Part shown: positions 49,086-57,827 of the stretch, piece by piece
How the letters are laid out: every line of letters begins with the position of its first letter
Position numbering within the stretch: the first letter of the stretch is position 1
Assembly (NCBI RefSeq): GCF_036182465.1
Contig: NZ_CP108081.1
Span: 6,200,001-6,264,000 of the forward strand
Reading direction: 5' to 3'
DNA: 64,000 bases
DNA from: Streptomyces sp. NBC_00258
GTDB lineage: Bacteria; Actinomycetota; Actinomycetes; Streptomycetales; Streptomycetaceae
The notes under the pieces: model-generated
The model's input: only the letters and a program-made list of their open reading frames with translations
What the model was told of the DNA's origin: nothing
The model's database searches: none
Program-made: the position numbers and the translations under genes

Positions 49086-49745
49086 TCAACGCGCAGTCTG
49101 CGCAGGTGAGTTGCTCCCCGAGCGCAACAACAGCGGCCCCTCGTCCCCCTTCGCGAACTCCACGACCGCCGTGTACGCACCCGCGTCCCCCGCCGTGCGC
49201 TCCCGCGGTGTCTCGCACACCCCCGGCTCGTCGTCCGCGCCCACGGCGCAGTGCATCCGTACCGTGCGGTCCGAGGGCCCCATGAGGGTCAGTACGGACG
49301 TGAGATCGCCGCCGGTCGCGTTGCGGTAGTACGTACGCGCCCAGGTGTCCCGTCCCTGTGTCAGCACGCAGGTCTGTGCCTCGATGCCGTCGGGGGACGC
49401 GAGTTCGGGACCGCAGCGGGCGGCCGTGGCGAGGCCCAGGCCGAGCGTCAGGGGGCTCTCGGAGGGCGCGGAACGAGGCTCGGGCGCCTTTGGTGCGCCG
49501 GCGCGACCGGTGGCGGCAGCAGGCGCGTCGTCGGAACCACGGGCGCCCGAGGCGCGTACGGCGTCGTCGGAGGCGCGTGAGCCGTCGTCGGAGGTCCGTG
49601 GGGTCGCGGAATCCACGTCACCCACAGGTCCCGCGGAGGCCACGGCCAGTGGCAGAGCGGCCATGAGCGCCACCACGCCCGCCAGCGCGATCGGGCGGAC
49701 TCTTCGAGGGCCTGGGGCTCGTCGTCCCCGGGAGTGGCGCAGCAT
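49086..49745 (-). CDS. Hypothetical secreted protein
   Basis: The 219-aa protein has a basic N-terminus with many Arg, then a hydrophobic segment (IALAGVVALMAALPLAVASA) that should be a signal peptide or anchor. A Ser/Ala/Asp-rich disordered stretch follows (about 40-100), then a compact C-terminal domain with three cysteines (ARCGPEL, QTCVLTQGRDTW, MHCAVGAD, PGVCETP). The pattern suggests an exported beta-rich domain with disulphides. I do not recognise the family. ATG 49745 is the only good start. It is followed after about 55 bp by the Prim-Pol gene upstream on the same strand. Confidence 0.65.
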   Translation of the reverse strand: MLRHSRGRRAPGPRRVRPIALAGVVALMAALPLAVASAGPVGDVDSATPRTSDDGSRASDDAVRASGARGSDDAPAAATGRAGAPKAPEPRSAPSESPLTLGLGLATAARCGPELASPDGIEAQTCVLTQGRDTWARTYYRNATGGDLTSVLTLMGPSDRTVRMHCAVGADDEPGVCETPRERTAGDAGAYTAVVEFAKGDEGPLLLRSGSNSPAQTAR

Positions 49746-49800
49746 GAAAGGAACATAACGAGCGAGAGCGGGCGCGCGGCTCGCCGCGCGCCCGGTTTCC

Positions 49801-50466
49801 CTACAACTCGGGGGCGCTCACACCCGTACGGGTGAGGGCCTCCACCACGGCGTCCACGACTGCCTCGACATCGGGCACCCAGGGGGCGGCCGAGCCGGGC
49901 AGCGGAGCCCGCTCCCAGCGGAGCTGACCCTGGCCGGTCTCGGACGGAGGCAGCGCCACATAGCCGCCCTCTCCGTGGAAGCGCAGCGAGCCAGGAACGT
50001 GGTCCTGGGCGTAGAGCAACTCGCCGAGCTGCTCCAGGGAGTACGGCTTCACGAGCAGCGCCCAGCGCGTCGGGGACGCGATCACGGGGCCGAGGCGCAT
50101 CCCCATGTGGTCGAGCGCGAGGAGCGCGCGGGACGCGGCGAGCGCCGGCAGGCTCACCGCACAGGGGGCCTTGTCCCCGGTGGCCAGGATGATCGGCGCC
50201 GCGGGCCGGTTCGTCCACCACCAGCGCACCATCCGCTCGTCGGTGGTGGCCGCAAGGAGGCCGGGGTCGAAGGGATGGGCACCGGGCACTGTGCATTCCG
50301 GGTCGGGACACGCACAGCGGGCCCGCCCCTGCGGGTCCGCCGCCACTCCCGGGAGTACGGGCCACTGCCATGCGGTCGCGAAGGTCAGGGCCGCGCCGAG
50401 CATCTCAGGCTGTCCGCCGTTTCGCTTGGACAGGAGCCTGCGTCGCCTTCCGAGGATCTCGCGCAT
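49801..50466 (-). CDS. Second stand-alone Prim-Pol domain protein
   Basis: The 221-aa protein is a short Prim-Pol-like protein. It includes ALTFATAWQWPVLPGVAA, a CACPDPECTVPGAHPFD metal-binding segment and MVRWWWTNRPAAPIILATGD. The later GGYVALPPS matches the third conserved block. The usual DxD acidic motif is not obvious (LALDHMGMRLG stands in its place), so catalytic competence is doubtful. ATG 50466 is used. It is the third Prim-Pol homologue in the window and has no helicase partner. Confidence 0.75.
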   Translation of the reverse strand: MREILGRRRRLLSKRNGGQPEMLGAALTFATAWQWPVLPGVAADPQGRARCACPDPECTVPGAHPFDPGLLAATTDERMVRWWWTNRPAAPIILATGDKAPCAVSLPALAASRALLALDHMGMRLGPVIASPTRWALLVKPYSLEQLGELLYAQDHVPGSLRFHGEGGYVALPPSETGQGQLRWERAPLPGSAAPWVPDVEAVVDAVVEALTRTGVSAPEL

Positions 50467-50938
50467 GAGCGCTCGTTCCTTTCCGTTGCACGCCTGGCAA
50501 CACCGAGGACCACATCACATCATGTGTCGATCACTTCACTGTGCGTACCTACTGGCGCATCACACCCCCGTCCGAGACAAGGGGAACCCGTATGGGCCGA
50601 GCGTTGGGCTGTGTCCGTGTCCATACTGCGTCTGGCTAAAGCACGGGCATGGCGTGGGGTGGCGAGGCCTGGCGTTTGCCGTCGCGCGTATTTCTCGCCG
50701 CCTCCGCCACGGGAGGATGGGGCACGGTCGTCGATGGTTAAGACGCCCGGGTCCGTCGCCAGGTTCCGGGACGATCCCAACCATCCCTGGCCTTCACCGA
50801 GTACGTACCCATCACGACCGCTGTGACGCTCCGTCGAACAAGGCCAGTCGACCTCAATACGCCGAGACTCGAGTCAGTTTTAAGCCAACTTTGCATTTCC
50901 GCAACGGTCCCACGGACACCAGGAATCCCGGCAGGACA
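50467..50938. promoter_or_regulatory. Long leader before the phosphatase gene, with a possible 15-codon ORF
   Basis: These 472 bp lie between a - strand gene and the + strand phosphatase. A 15-codon frame (50592-50639) starts MGRALGCVRV directly after an AAGGGGAAC site and could be a leader peptide. The phosphatase frame stays open upstream through this region, but its codons there (TGT, TCA, CTT, CTA) are unlike Streptomyces coding DNA, so I treat it as non-coding. CACATCATGTG-like inverted sequence lies at about 50515. No other feature is supported. Confidence 0.4.
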
Positions 50939-52450
50939 ATGCTGGACATCCCCTCACGAGTGCGTGTACATGTGGAGACACTGCTAGCGGCGCAGAATGA
51001 CATGGGGGTTTGCGATGCTATTGAGCAATACGCACCGGTCGGAAAGCCGGACGCCATGAACGCCCCTCACCTCCCGAAAGTGGCCGGAATCGATTCAACG
51101 GTTCCATCGCCCGCACACACTGTCGCGCCCGCGCCTGCCGCCCCGGGTACCTCTTCGACCACTTCTCCACACGCCCCCGGGGCCGTTCTCCAGGACAGAC
51201 TCGCAGGTTGGGTCTCTGATCTCACCACTCTGCACGAGCTGACCGAGCGCCTGGCGCGCACCGCCGCACTGCCGGACGCGCTGCAGGAGCTGCTGCGCGC
51301 CGGAGCCGCCCTCGTGGGCGCCCGGCGCGGTCTCGTGGTCCTGGAACCGGGCGACGGACTCGGCCCCGACACGACCATCGGCCTGGGACTCGCCCGAGCC
51401 GATCTCGGCCACATCGAGACCGTCCCGCGCAGCGCCATGTCGTACGGCAAGATCCTCGACGGTCTCCCCGGGGGCGAGGGCGAGATCTCCCAGCCGGATC
51501 TCCTGTCCGAGGACGGCCTCGACCCGCGCCACCGCGAGGTCGCCGCCCGCCTCGGCTACGCCGCGAGCTACGCGCTCCCGCTGTCCACGGAGGCGGCGGG
51601 CCGCCTGGGCGCCGCCGTGTGGCTGTACGACGAGCCCGCCGAGCCGGTCGAGCGCCAGCGGCACCTGGTGGGTCTGTACGCGCGCTACGCGGCCGAGCAC
51701 CTGGCCCGGCTGGTGGAACTGGACCGCACGCGCGCGTGCATGGCGACCATCTCCGAGGAGCTGCTCCCCTCGCGGCTGCCCCGTGTCTCCGGCGTCCAGC
51801 TCGCCGCCCGGCACCGCACGGGGCCGCGCGGCGGCGGCGACTGGTACGACGCGCTGCCGCTGCCCGACGCCGCGCTCGGCCTCGCGGTCGGGTCCGTCAC
51901 CGGGTCGGGGCCCAGTGCGGTCGCCGCGATGGGCCGGCTGAGGGCCTCCCTGAGGGCGTACGCGGTGATGGAGGGCGAGGACCCGGTCGCCGTCCTGTCC
52001 GACCTCGAACTGCTGCTGCGGCTGACCGAGCCCGCCCGTTCCGCCACCGCCCTGTTCGCGTACTGCGAGCCCGCGCTGCGCAAGGTCACGCTCGCCGGGG
52101 CCGGGCACAGCCCGCCGCTGGTGATCGGCGAGCGGCGCACGGAGTACGTGGAGACGTCCCTGTCGGCGCCCCTGGGGATGCTCGCCTGCTGGGAGGCGCC
52201 GAGCGTGGAGTTCCAGGCCGAGGCCGGAGAGACGGTTCTGCTCTACACGGACGGGCTGCTGCACCGCACCGGCGACCCCATGGACCGTGCCTTCTCGCGG
52301 CTGCACGCGGCCGCCGCGTCCGTGCCCAGGGCGCTGCGCACCGACCCGGGCGCGGTCGCCGATCACGTCCTGCGGAGTGTGCTGCCGGACGGGCTCGACG
52401 TCGCCGACAGCGACGAGGACGTGGTGCTCCTGGCGGCACGCTTCGAGTGA
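50939..52450 (+). CDS. GAF-PP2C (RsbU/SpoIIE-type) phosphatase with altered metal motif
   Basis: The 503-aa protein has a disordered Pro/Thr/Ala-rich N-terminus (to about 85), a GAF-like sensor domain (about 95-255) and a PP2C SpoIIE-type domain. GPRGGGDWYDALPLP carries the first Asp and LLYTDGLLHRTG the third. DEDVVLLAARF at the end holds the last acidic cluster. The GDVxGHG motif, however, reads VGSVTGSGPSAVAAMGRL, with Ser replacing the usual metal-binding Asp. It may be a weak phosphatase or a signalling scaffold. Such proteins normally dephosphorylate anti-anti-sigma factors. ATG 50939 follows GCAGGAC. Confidence 0.8.
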   Translation: MLDIPSRVRVHVETLLAAQNDMGVCDAIEQYAPVGKPDAMNAPHLPKVAGIDSTVPSPAHTVAPAPAAPGTSSTTSPHAPGAVLQDRLAGWVSDLTTLHELTERLARTAALPDALQELLRAGAALVGARRGLVVLEPGDGLGPDTTIGLGLARADLGHIETVPRSAMSYGKILDGLPGGEGEISQPDLLSEDGLDPRHREVAARLGYAASYALPLSTEAAGRLGAAVWLYDEPAEPVERQRHLVGLYARYAAEHLARLVELDRTRACMATISEELLPSRLPRVSGVQLAARHRTGPRGGGDWYDALPLPDAALGLAVGSVTGSGPSAVAAMGRLRASLRAYAVMEGEDPVAVLSDLELLLRLTEPARSATALFAYCEPALRKVTLAGAGHSPPLVIGERRTEYVETSLSAPLGMLACWEAPSVEFQAEAGETVLLYTDGLLHRTGDPMDRAFSRLHAAAASVPRALRTDPGAVADHVLRSVLPDGLDVADSDEDVVLLAARFE

Positions 52451-52555
52451 GCGTCCCTTCGGGCGAGCCCCGCGTGACAGGTCCTCCGGCCCTGGGCGTC
52501 CTTCCGTACGACCGTACGATGGAGGGCGTCCAGAGTCGTATCGAGGAGGCAGACC

Positions 52556-54043
52556 GTGTCGGAGGCGCTCAACCCGGAGACCCCGGAAGCTGTGCTTGAC
52601 GATGACGCCGACCAGGCTGATGAAGAAAAGCTGATCAAGCCGCGCAAGAACGGCCTGTACCCGGGCGTGTCCGACGAGCTGGCCGAGAGCATGAAGTCCG
52701 GCTGGGCCGACACCGAGCTGCACGGCCTGGAGCCGATCCCGCAGGCCGCGTACACCGCCGCCCGCCGTGCCGCGCTCTCCGCGCGCTTCCCGGGCGAGCG
52801 CCTGGTGATCCCGGCGGGCAACCTGAAGACCCGCTCGAACGACACGGAGTACCCCTTCCGTGCGTCGGTCGAGTACGCGTACCTGACCGGCAATCTGACC
52901 GAGGACGGCGTCCTGGTCCTGGAGCCGAGGTCCGACGGCCACAAGGCCACGATCTACCTGCTGCCGCGCTCCGACCGTGAGAACGGCGAGTTCTGGCTCT
53001 CCGGCCAGGGCGAGCTGTGGGTCGGCCGCCGCCACTCCCTGACCGAGGCCGGGCAGTTGTACGGCATCCCGGCCTCCGATGTCCGTGAACTCGCCGACGC
53101 GCTGCGCGAGGCGACCGGCCCGGTGCGGGTCGTGCGCGGCTACGACGCCGGCGTCGAGGCGGCCCTCACCGACAAGGTGACCGCCGAGCGCGACGAGGAG
53201 CTGCGGGTCTTCCTCTCCGAAGCACGGCTGGTCAAGGACGAGTTCGAGGCCGGCGAGCTGCAGAAGGCCGTCGACTCGACGGTCCGCGGTTTCGAGGACG
53301 TGGTGAAGGTCCTCGACAAGGCGGAGGCCACGTCCGAGCGCTACATCGAGGGCACGTTCTTCCTGCGTGCGCGGGTCGAGGGCAACGACGTCGGGTACGG
53401 CTCCATCTGCGCCGCCGGGCCGCACGCGTGCACGCTGCACTGGGTGCGCAACGACGGGCCCGTGCGCTCCGGTGACCTGCTCCTGCTCGACGCGGGCGTG
53501 GAGACCCACACGCTCTACACCGCCGACGTCACGCGCACGCTGCCGGTCAACGGCACGTACAGCGAGATCCAGAAGAAGATCTACGACGCCGTGTACGAGG
53601 CCCAGGAGGCCGGTATCGCGGCCGTGCAGCCGGGCGGCAAGTACCGCGACTTCCACGACGCCTCGCAGCGTGTGCTGGCCCGGAAGCTGGTCGAGTGGGG
53701 GCTCGTGGAGGGCCCCGTGGAGCGTGTTCTGGAGCTGGGGCTGCAGCGGCGCTGGACGTTGCACGGCACCGGTCACATGCTCGGCATGGACGTCCACGAC
53801 TGCGCGGCCGCGCGGACGGAGACGTACGTGGACGGCACGCTGGAGCCGGGCATGTGCCTGACCGTCGAGCCGGGGCTGTACTTCCAGGCGGACGACCTGA
53901 CCGTGCCCGAGGAGTACCGGGGCATCGGCGTCCGTATCGAGGACGACATCCTCGTCACGGAGGACGGCAACCGGAACCTGTCCGCCGGGCTGCCTCGCCG
54001 GTCGGACGAGGTCGAGGCGTGGATGGCATCCCTCAAGGGCTGA
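52556..54043 (+). CDS. pepP: Aminopeptidase P family (M24) protease
   Basis: The 495-aa protein is a Xaa-Pro aminopeptidase of the M24 'pita-bread' family. It has an N-terminal AMP_N domain (to about 190) and the metal-binding set: LLLDAGVETHTLYTADVTRT (two Asp), LHGTGHMLGMDVHD (His), CLTVEPGLYF (Glu) and GIGVRIEDDILVTEDG (Glu). It removes N-terminal residues before proline. GTG 52556 has GAGGAGGC upstream. It lies 105 bp after the phosphatase gene and is probably an independent unit. Length is normal for the actinobacterial family. Confidence 0.9.
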   Translation: MSEALNPETPEAVLDDDADQADEEKLIKPRKNGLYPGVSDELAESMKSGWADTELHGLEPIPQAAYTAARRAALSARFPGERLVIPAGNLKTRSNDTEYPFRASVEYAYLTGNLTEDGVLVLEPRSDGHKATIYLLPRSDRENGEFWLSGQGELWVGRRHSLTEAGQLYGIPASDVRELADALREATGPVRVVRGYDAGVEAALTDKVTAERDEELRVFLSEARLVKDEFEAGELQKAVDSTVRGFEDVVKVLDKAEATSERYIEGTFFLRARVEGNDVGYGSICAAGPHACTLHWVRNDGPVRSGDLLLLDAGVETHTLYTADVTRTLPVNGTYSEIQKKIYDAVYEAQEAGIAAVQPGGKYRDFHDASQRVLARKLVEWGLVEGPVERVLELGLQRRWTLHGTGHMLGMDVHDCAAARTETYVDGTLEPGMCLTVEPGLYFQADDLTVPEEYRGIGVRIEDDILVTEDGNRNLSAGLPRRSDEVEAWMASLKG

Positions 54044-54210
54044 CACGACATGGGCTGACATGACATGAATGGCCGGGTACCAGTGTGGTGCCCGGCCATA
54101 CGTCTGCGTGCGGTCGGTGGCTGGTCGTGTCCCCGGCGGCGCAGCCGCACGATGTCACGGCCCCGCGCCCCTGAAAGATAGGGACGCGTTTCACTGAGGG
54201 GGACTTGTCT

Positions 54211-55578
54211 GTGGACGCGTTCTGGTCCGGCGTCGGTGTCGATCTGCACCTCGAACCCGACGCCGCCGACGGGCGCCGGGCCGGGCTCGAACGGGCGTTG
54301 CGCGATGCCGTACGGGACGGGCGGCTGGCGCCCGGGACGCGGTTGCCGGCGACACGGCGGCTCGCGACCGAGCTCGGGATCTCGCGCGGGACGGCCAAGT
54401 CGGCGTACGACCAGCTGATCGCCGAGGGGTATCTGACCGCGCGGCAGGGGTCCGGCACGCAGGTCGCCCCGCTGCCCTCCCCGGCCGAGGACGCGCCGGA
54501 GGCGACCGCACGCGCGCGTGCACCCCGTTTCGATCTGCGGCCCGGCAGCCCCGACGTCGGTACGTTCCCGGCGGCGGCCTGGCTGCGCGCGCTGCGCCGG
54601 GCCATCGCGAGCGCGCCCTCCCTGGCCTACGACTACGGGGACCCGCGCGGCCGGATCGAGCTGCGGACGGCGTTGTCGGGGTACCTGGGGCGGGCGCGCG
54701 GGGTGATCGCGCCGCCCGAGCGGATCGTCGTGACCTCCGGGTACGTGCAGGGGCTCGCGCTCCTCACGTGCGTGCTGGACGCCGGAGTGATCGCCATGGA
54801 GGACCCCGGCCTCCCCTTCCACCGGGACGTGGTGCGGCACAACGGCGGAACCGTGGCTCCTGTGGAGGTCGATGAACGGGGCGCTTCGGTACGGGGGTTG
54901 GGCGACGCGGCGGCCGTCGTCCTCACGCCCGCGCACCAGTACCCGACCGGGGTGACCCTGCACCCGGAGCGGCGGCGTGCGCTCACCGACTGGGCACGCG
55001 CGCGTGGAGGGCTGATCGTCGAGGACGACTACGACGGGGAGTTCCGCTACGACCGGCAGCCCGTGGGCGCCCTCCAGGGGATGGCACCCGGACATGTCGT
55101 CTACCTGGGGACGGCGTCCAAGACGCTCGGGCCCGCGCTGCGGCTCGGCTGGATGGTTCTGCCGCCCCATCTCGTGGACGCGATCGCCGACGCCAAGCTG
55201 CACACCGACCACCACACGGAGTCCATCGGCCAGCTTGCCCTCGCCGAAATGATCACCAGCCACGCCTACGACCGGCACGTTCGCGCGTGCCGCCTGCGGT
55301 ATCGGCGGCGACGGGACCAGTTGCTGGACCGGCTGGGGACGCGGCGCGGTGTACGGGGCATCGCGGCGGGGCTGCACGCGCTGATCGACGTGACCGACGA
55401 GGGCACGGCGCTGTCGCGGGCCGCGGAGGAGGGGCTCGCGGTGGGGAACCTCGGGGAGCACTGGCACACGGCGGGCGACGAACGTCCGCAGGGGCTCGTG
55501 GTCGGGTACGGGACGCCTCGCGAGCGGGTTTACCCGGCGGCGTTGGAGGCGTTGGGGCGGGTGCTGGAGGGGGCCTGA
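54211..55578 (+). CDS. MocR/PdxR-type transcription regulator
   Basis: The 455-aa protein has an N-terminal GntR winged helix (about 20-95; LPATRRLATELGISRGTAKSAYDQ read in two parts) fused to an aminotransferase-like domain. The PLP lysine lies in LGTASKTLGPALRLGW (about residue 305), and VEDDYDGEFRYDRQP is typical of the MocR family. MocR proteins sense PLP or amino-acid derivatives and regulate vitamin B6, GABA or transporter genes. GTG 54211 has GAGGGGGA upstream. The MFS exporter gene 110 bp downstream on the same strand is a likely target. Confidence 0.85.
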   Translation: MDAFWSGVGVDLHLEPDAADGRRAGLERALRDAVRDGRLAPGTRLPATRRLATELGISRGTAKSAYDQLIAEGYLTARQGSGTQVAPLPSPAEDAPEATARARAPRFDLRPGSPDVGTFPAAAWLRALRRAIASAPSLAYDYGDPRGRIELRTALSGYLGRARGVIAPPERIVVTSGYVQGLALLTCVLDAGVIAMEDPGLPFHRDVVRHNGGTVAPVEVDERGASVRGLGDAAAVVLTPAHQYPTGVTLHPERRRALTDWARARGGLIVEDDYDGEFRYDRQPVGALQGMAPGHVVYLGTASKTLGPALRLGWMVLPPHLVDAIADAKLHTDHHTESIGQLALAEMITSHAYDRHVRACRLRYRRRRDQLLDRLGTRRGVRGIAAGLHALIDVTDEGTALSRAAEEGLAVGNLGEHWHTAGDERPQGLVVGYGTPRERVYPAALEALGRVLEGA

Positions 55579-55690
55579 GGGCGGGTCCGGGTCTTGGGTT
55601 CGGGTCTTGGGTTCGGGGTGGAATTGGGCCAGGAAAGTTCATGAATATTGGACCTGTTGAGGGTTCCATTCCGCTCGTAGCGTCATAGTC

Positions 55691-56980
55691 ATGACGAACC
55701 GAGTCGCACCCGCCGGAGCCCTCGCGAAGACGAGCCGCGTGATCCCGCCCGCTGGTCCGCAGCGCGTTCTGGCCCTGGCCCAGTTGAGCAACTCCGTCGG
55801 GGACGGTGCCTACTACGTCACGTCCGCCCTCTACTTCACCCATGTCGTCGGGCTCGCCCCCGCGCGCGTGGGGCTCGGACTCACAATCGCGTGGGCGGTC
55901 GGTTCGCTGGTGGGTGTGCCCCTGGGACGGCTCGCCGACCGGCGCGGGCCGCGCGGCACGGCGGTGCTGCTGGCGCTCGCGACGAGCGTCGCGGTGGCGT
56001 CCTTCCTCGTCGTACGCGGCTTCGTGCCGTTCGTGCTCGCGGCGTGCGTGTACGCCTCCGCGCAGTCGGGGCTCGCGGCGGCCCGGCAGGCCCTGCTGGC
56101 CGGTCTGGTGTCCCGGGAGGAGCGGACGGGACTGCTCGCGCACCTCCAGTCGACGCTCAACGCCGGTCTCGCGGTGGGAGCGGGGCTCGGCGGACTCGCG
56201 CTGCACGTGGGAACGCGGGAGGCATACCTCGGGGTGTTCGCACTGGACGCGGTGAGCTTCCTGCTGTGCGCCGCGGTGCTGCTGCGGCTGCCCGTCGTGA
56301 AGGCGGTGCACGCGCGTGTGGCCGACGAGAAGGGACGGGGCGACGCCCTCGGAGTGCTGCGCGATCGCCCGTACGCCCTGGTGACGCTCCTCAACACCGT
56401 GCTGTTGCTGCGGATGCCGCTGCTGAGCCTGGGCATCCCGCTGTGGATCTCCGAACGGACCGAGGCGCCGACCTGGCTGGTGTCCGCGCTGTTCGTGCTC
56501 AACACCGGCGCGGTGATGCTCTACCAGGTGCGGATGGCACGCGGGGTGCGGGGACCGGTGTCGGCCACGCGCGCGGTGCGGCGTTCGGGGCTCGTGATGC
56601 TGGCGTCGTGCGCGGTGTTCGCGCTGTCGGCCGGGGTCTCGCCCTGGGTGGCGGTCGCCGTGCTGACGGTCGGCGCGGTGCTCCAGGTCGTCGCCGAGAT
56701 GCAGCAGTCGGCGGGTTCCTGGCAGCTGTCGTTCGACCTCGCCCCCGCCGACCGGGTGGGCGAGTACCAGGGCTTCTTCGGTACGGGCGTGACGGTGGCG
56801 CGGACCGCGGGGCCGCTGGTGCTGACGTCGCTGCTCGTGGGGTGGGGAACGCCCGGGTGGCTGCTCCTGGGCGGCCTGATGCTGGCGGCCTCGTACGCGA
56901 TGGGGCCGGCCGTGCGGTGGGCGACGGACAGCCGGCCCGCCGCCGCACCGATGGTCAGGCAGCCAGTACCGGTGAACTGA
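55691..56980 (+). CDS. MFS transporter
   Basis: The 429-aa protein has about 12 hydrophobic segments with the MFS A-type motif VGVPLGRLADRRGPRGTA (about residues 75-92) between helices 2 and 3 and LAAARQALLAGLVSREERTG in the middle. It probably exports a small molecule or drug. ATG 55691 lies after a short leader. Its stop is 26 bp beyond the stop of the convergent CitG-like gene, so the two coding ends overlap. Control by the adjacent MocR regulator is plausible. Confidence 0.85.
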   Translation: MTNRVAPAGALAKTSRVIPPAGPQRVLALAQLSNSVGDGAYYVTSALYFTHVVGLAPARVGLGLTIAWAVGSLVGVPLGRLADRRGPRGTAVLLALATSVAVASFLVVRGFVPFVLAACVYASAQSGLAAARQALLAGLVSREERTGLLAHLQSTLNAGLAVGAGLGGLALHVGTREAYLGVFALDAVSFLLCAAVLLRLPVVKAVHARVADEKGRGDALGVLRDRPYALVTLLNTVLLLRMPLLSLGIPLWISERTEAPTWLVSALFVLNTGAVMLYQVRMARGVRGPVSATRAVRRSGLVMLASCAVFALSAGVSPWVAVAVLTVGAVLQVVAEMQQSAGSWQLSFDLAPADRVGEYQGFFGTGVTVARTAGPLVLTSLLVGWGTPGWLLLGGLMLAASYAMGPAVRWATDSRPAAAPMVRQPVPVN

Positions 56981-57815
56981 CCATCACCGGCAGCGAGTCC
57001 ACGAATAGGGCCCCCGCGAGCAGCCCACTGCTTCCGCGGGGGCTCCACGCGCGAGCGTGGAGGTCGTCGTCGAAGGCGGCCAGCGCCGCGCGGCCCGCTC
57101 CTGTGGACGTACTGCCCGCTGCCAGGACTCCACGGGCGCCCGCCTGGACGTGCCGCAGGCCGTGAGGGCCCACCGTGTAGAGCAACTCCGTGTCCTGGAG
57201 CGTCGACATCACGGTCAGCAGGGCGTCGAGCCGGGCGTACGGCTCGGGGGCGCCCGCCGAGCGGGCCGTGGCCAGCGCCTCCAACGCCCGTCGTACGTGC
57301 GGGAATCCGGCCCTGGCCTCGCCTCTCGCTCCGGCCGCGCCGTACTGCGCGGAGACCGACGAGCCTCGGGATGGCCGGCGCGGCGCACGCCGGTCGGGGT
57401 GCGCCGCGATCCGCTTGGCGGTCGCGGCCAGGTCGCGCCCGGTGGCGCGGGGTTCCAGGGCCGCGGCGGCGACCAGCAGGCCGAGCACCCACAGGGCTCC
57501 GCGGTGACCGCCGCCCGCCAGGGCCACCGAGTGCTCGGTGGAGCGCCCGATCGCGCCGAGCTCCGCCCTCAGTTCCGGTGTCGCCGAGCCGGTGCGGCGG
57601 GCGGCTGCCGCCATGGCCGCGAGGCCGGGCGCCAGCGCCTTGGCCGACCAGCGCAGGGAGCAGTGGTCCTCGCCGGTCGCGCGGGCGCCGAGATCGCGCG
57701 GGTCGGGCAGTCCGGGCTTGGGGGCCAGCGCCAGGTGCCCGGTCAGTGCGGTCACCGCGGCGTGGGCGAGCGTCTCGTCCTCACGGCTGCTCATCGAGAC
57801 TTCACGGCCTCTCAT
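56955..57815 (-). CDS. Triphosphoribosyl-dephospho-CoA synthase-like protein (CitG/MdcB)
   Basis: The 286-aa protein has the CitG/MdcB pattern: KPGLPDPRDLGARATGEDHC near the N-terminus, LRAELGAIGRSTEHSVALAG, and a long helical C-terminal half. In other bacteria these enzymes make the prosthetic group precursor of citrate lyase or malonate decarboxylase from dephospho-CoA and ATP. No lyase or decarboxylase genes are near, so the substrate here is uncertain. ATG 57815 or ATG 57794 may be the start. Its stop overlaps the MFS gene end on the other strand. Confidence 0.75.
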   Translation of the reverse strand: MRGREVSMSSREDETLAHAAVTALTGHLALAPKPGLPDPRDLGARATGEDHCSLRWSAKALAPGLAAMAAAARRTGSATPELRAELGAIGRSTEHSVALAGGGHRGALWVLGLLVAAAALEPRATGRDLAATAKRIAAHPDRRAPRRPSRGSSVSAQYGAAGARGEARAGFPHVRRALEALATARSAGAPEPYARLDALLTVMSTLQDTELLYTVGPHGLRHVQAGARGVLAAGSTSTGAGRAALAAFDDDLHARAWSPRGSSGLLAGALFVDSLPVMVSSPVLAA

Positions 57816-57827
57816 CGACGTAAACGC

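Noticed and set aside
50522..50938. N-terminal extension of the phosphatase to an upstream in-frame ATG
   Set aside because: The extension uses codons rare in Streptomyces genes and has no domain. The ATG at 50939 has a reasonable ribosome site and the GAF domain lies downstream of it.
51095..54061. A 988-codon - strand frame across the phosphatase and aminopeptidase P genes
   Set aside because: It crosses two well-supported genes in antisense, and the translation has no recognisable domain.
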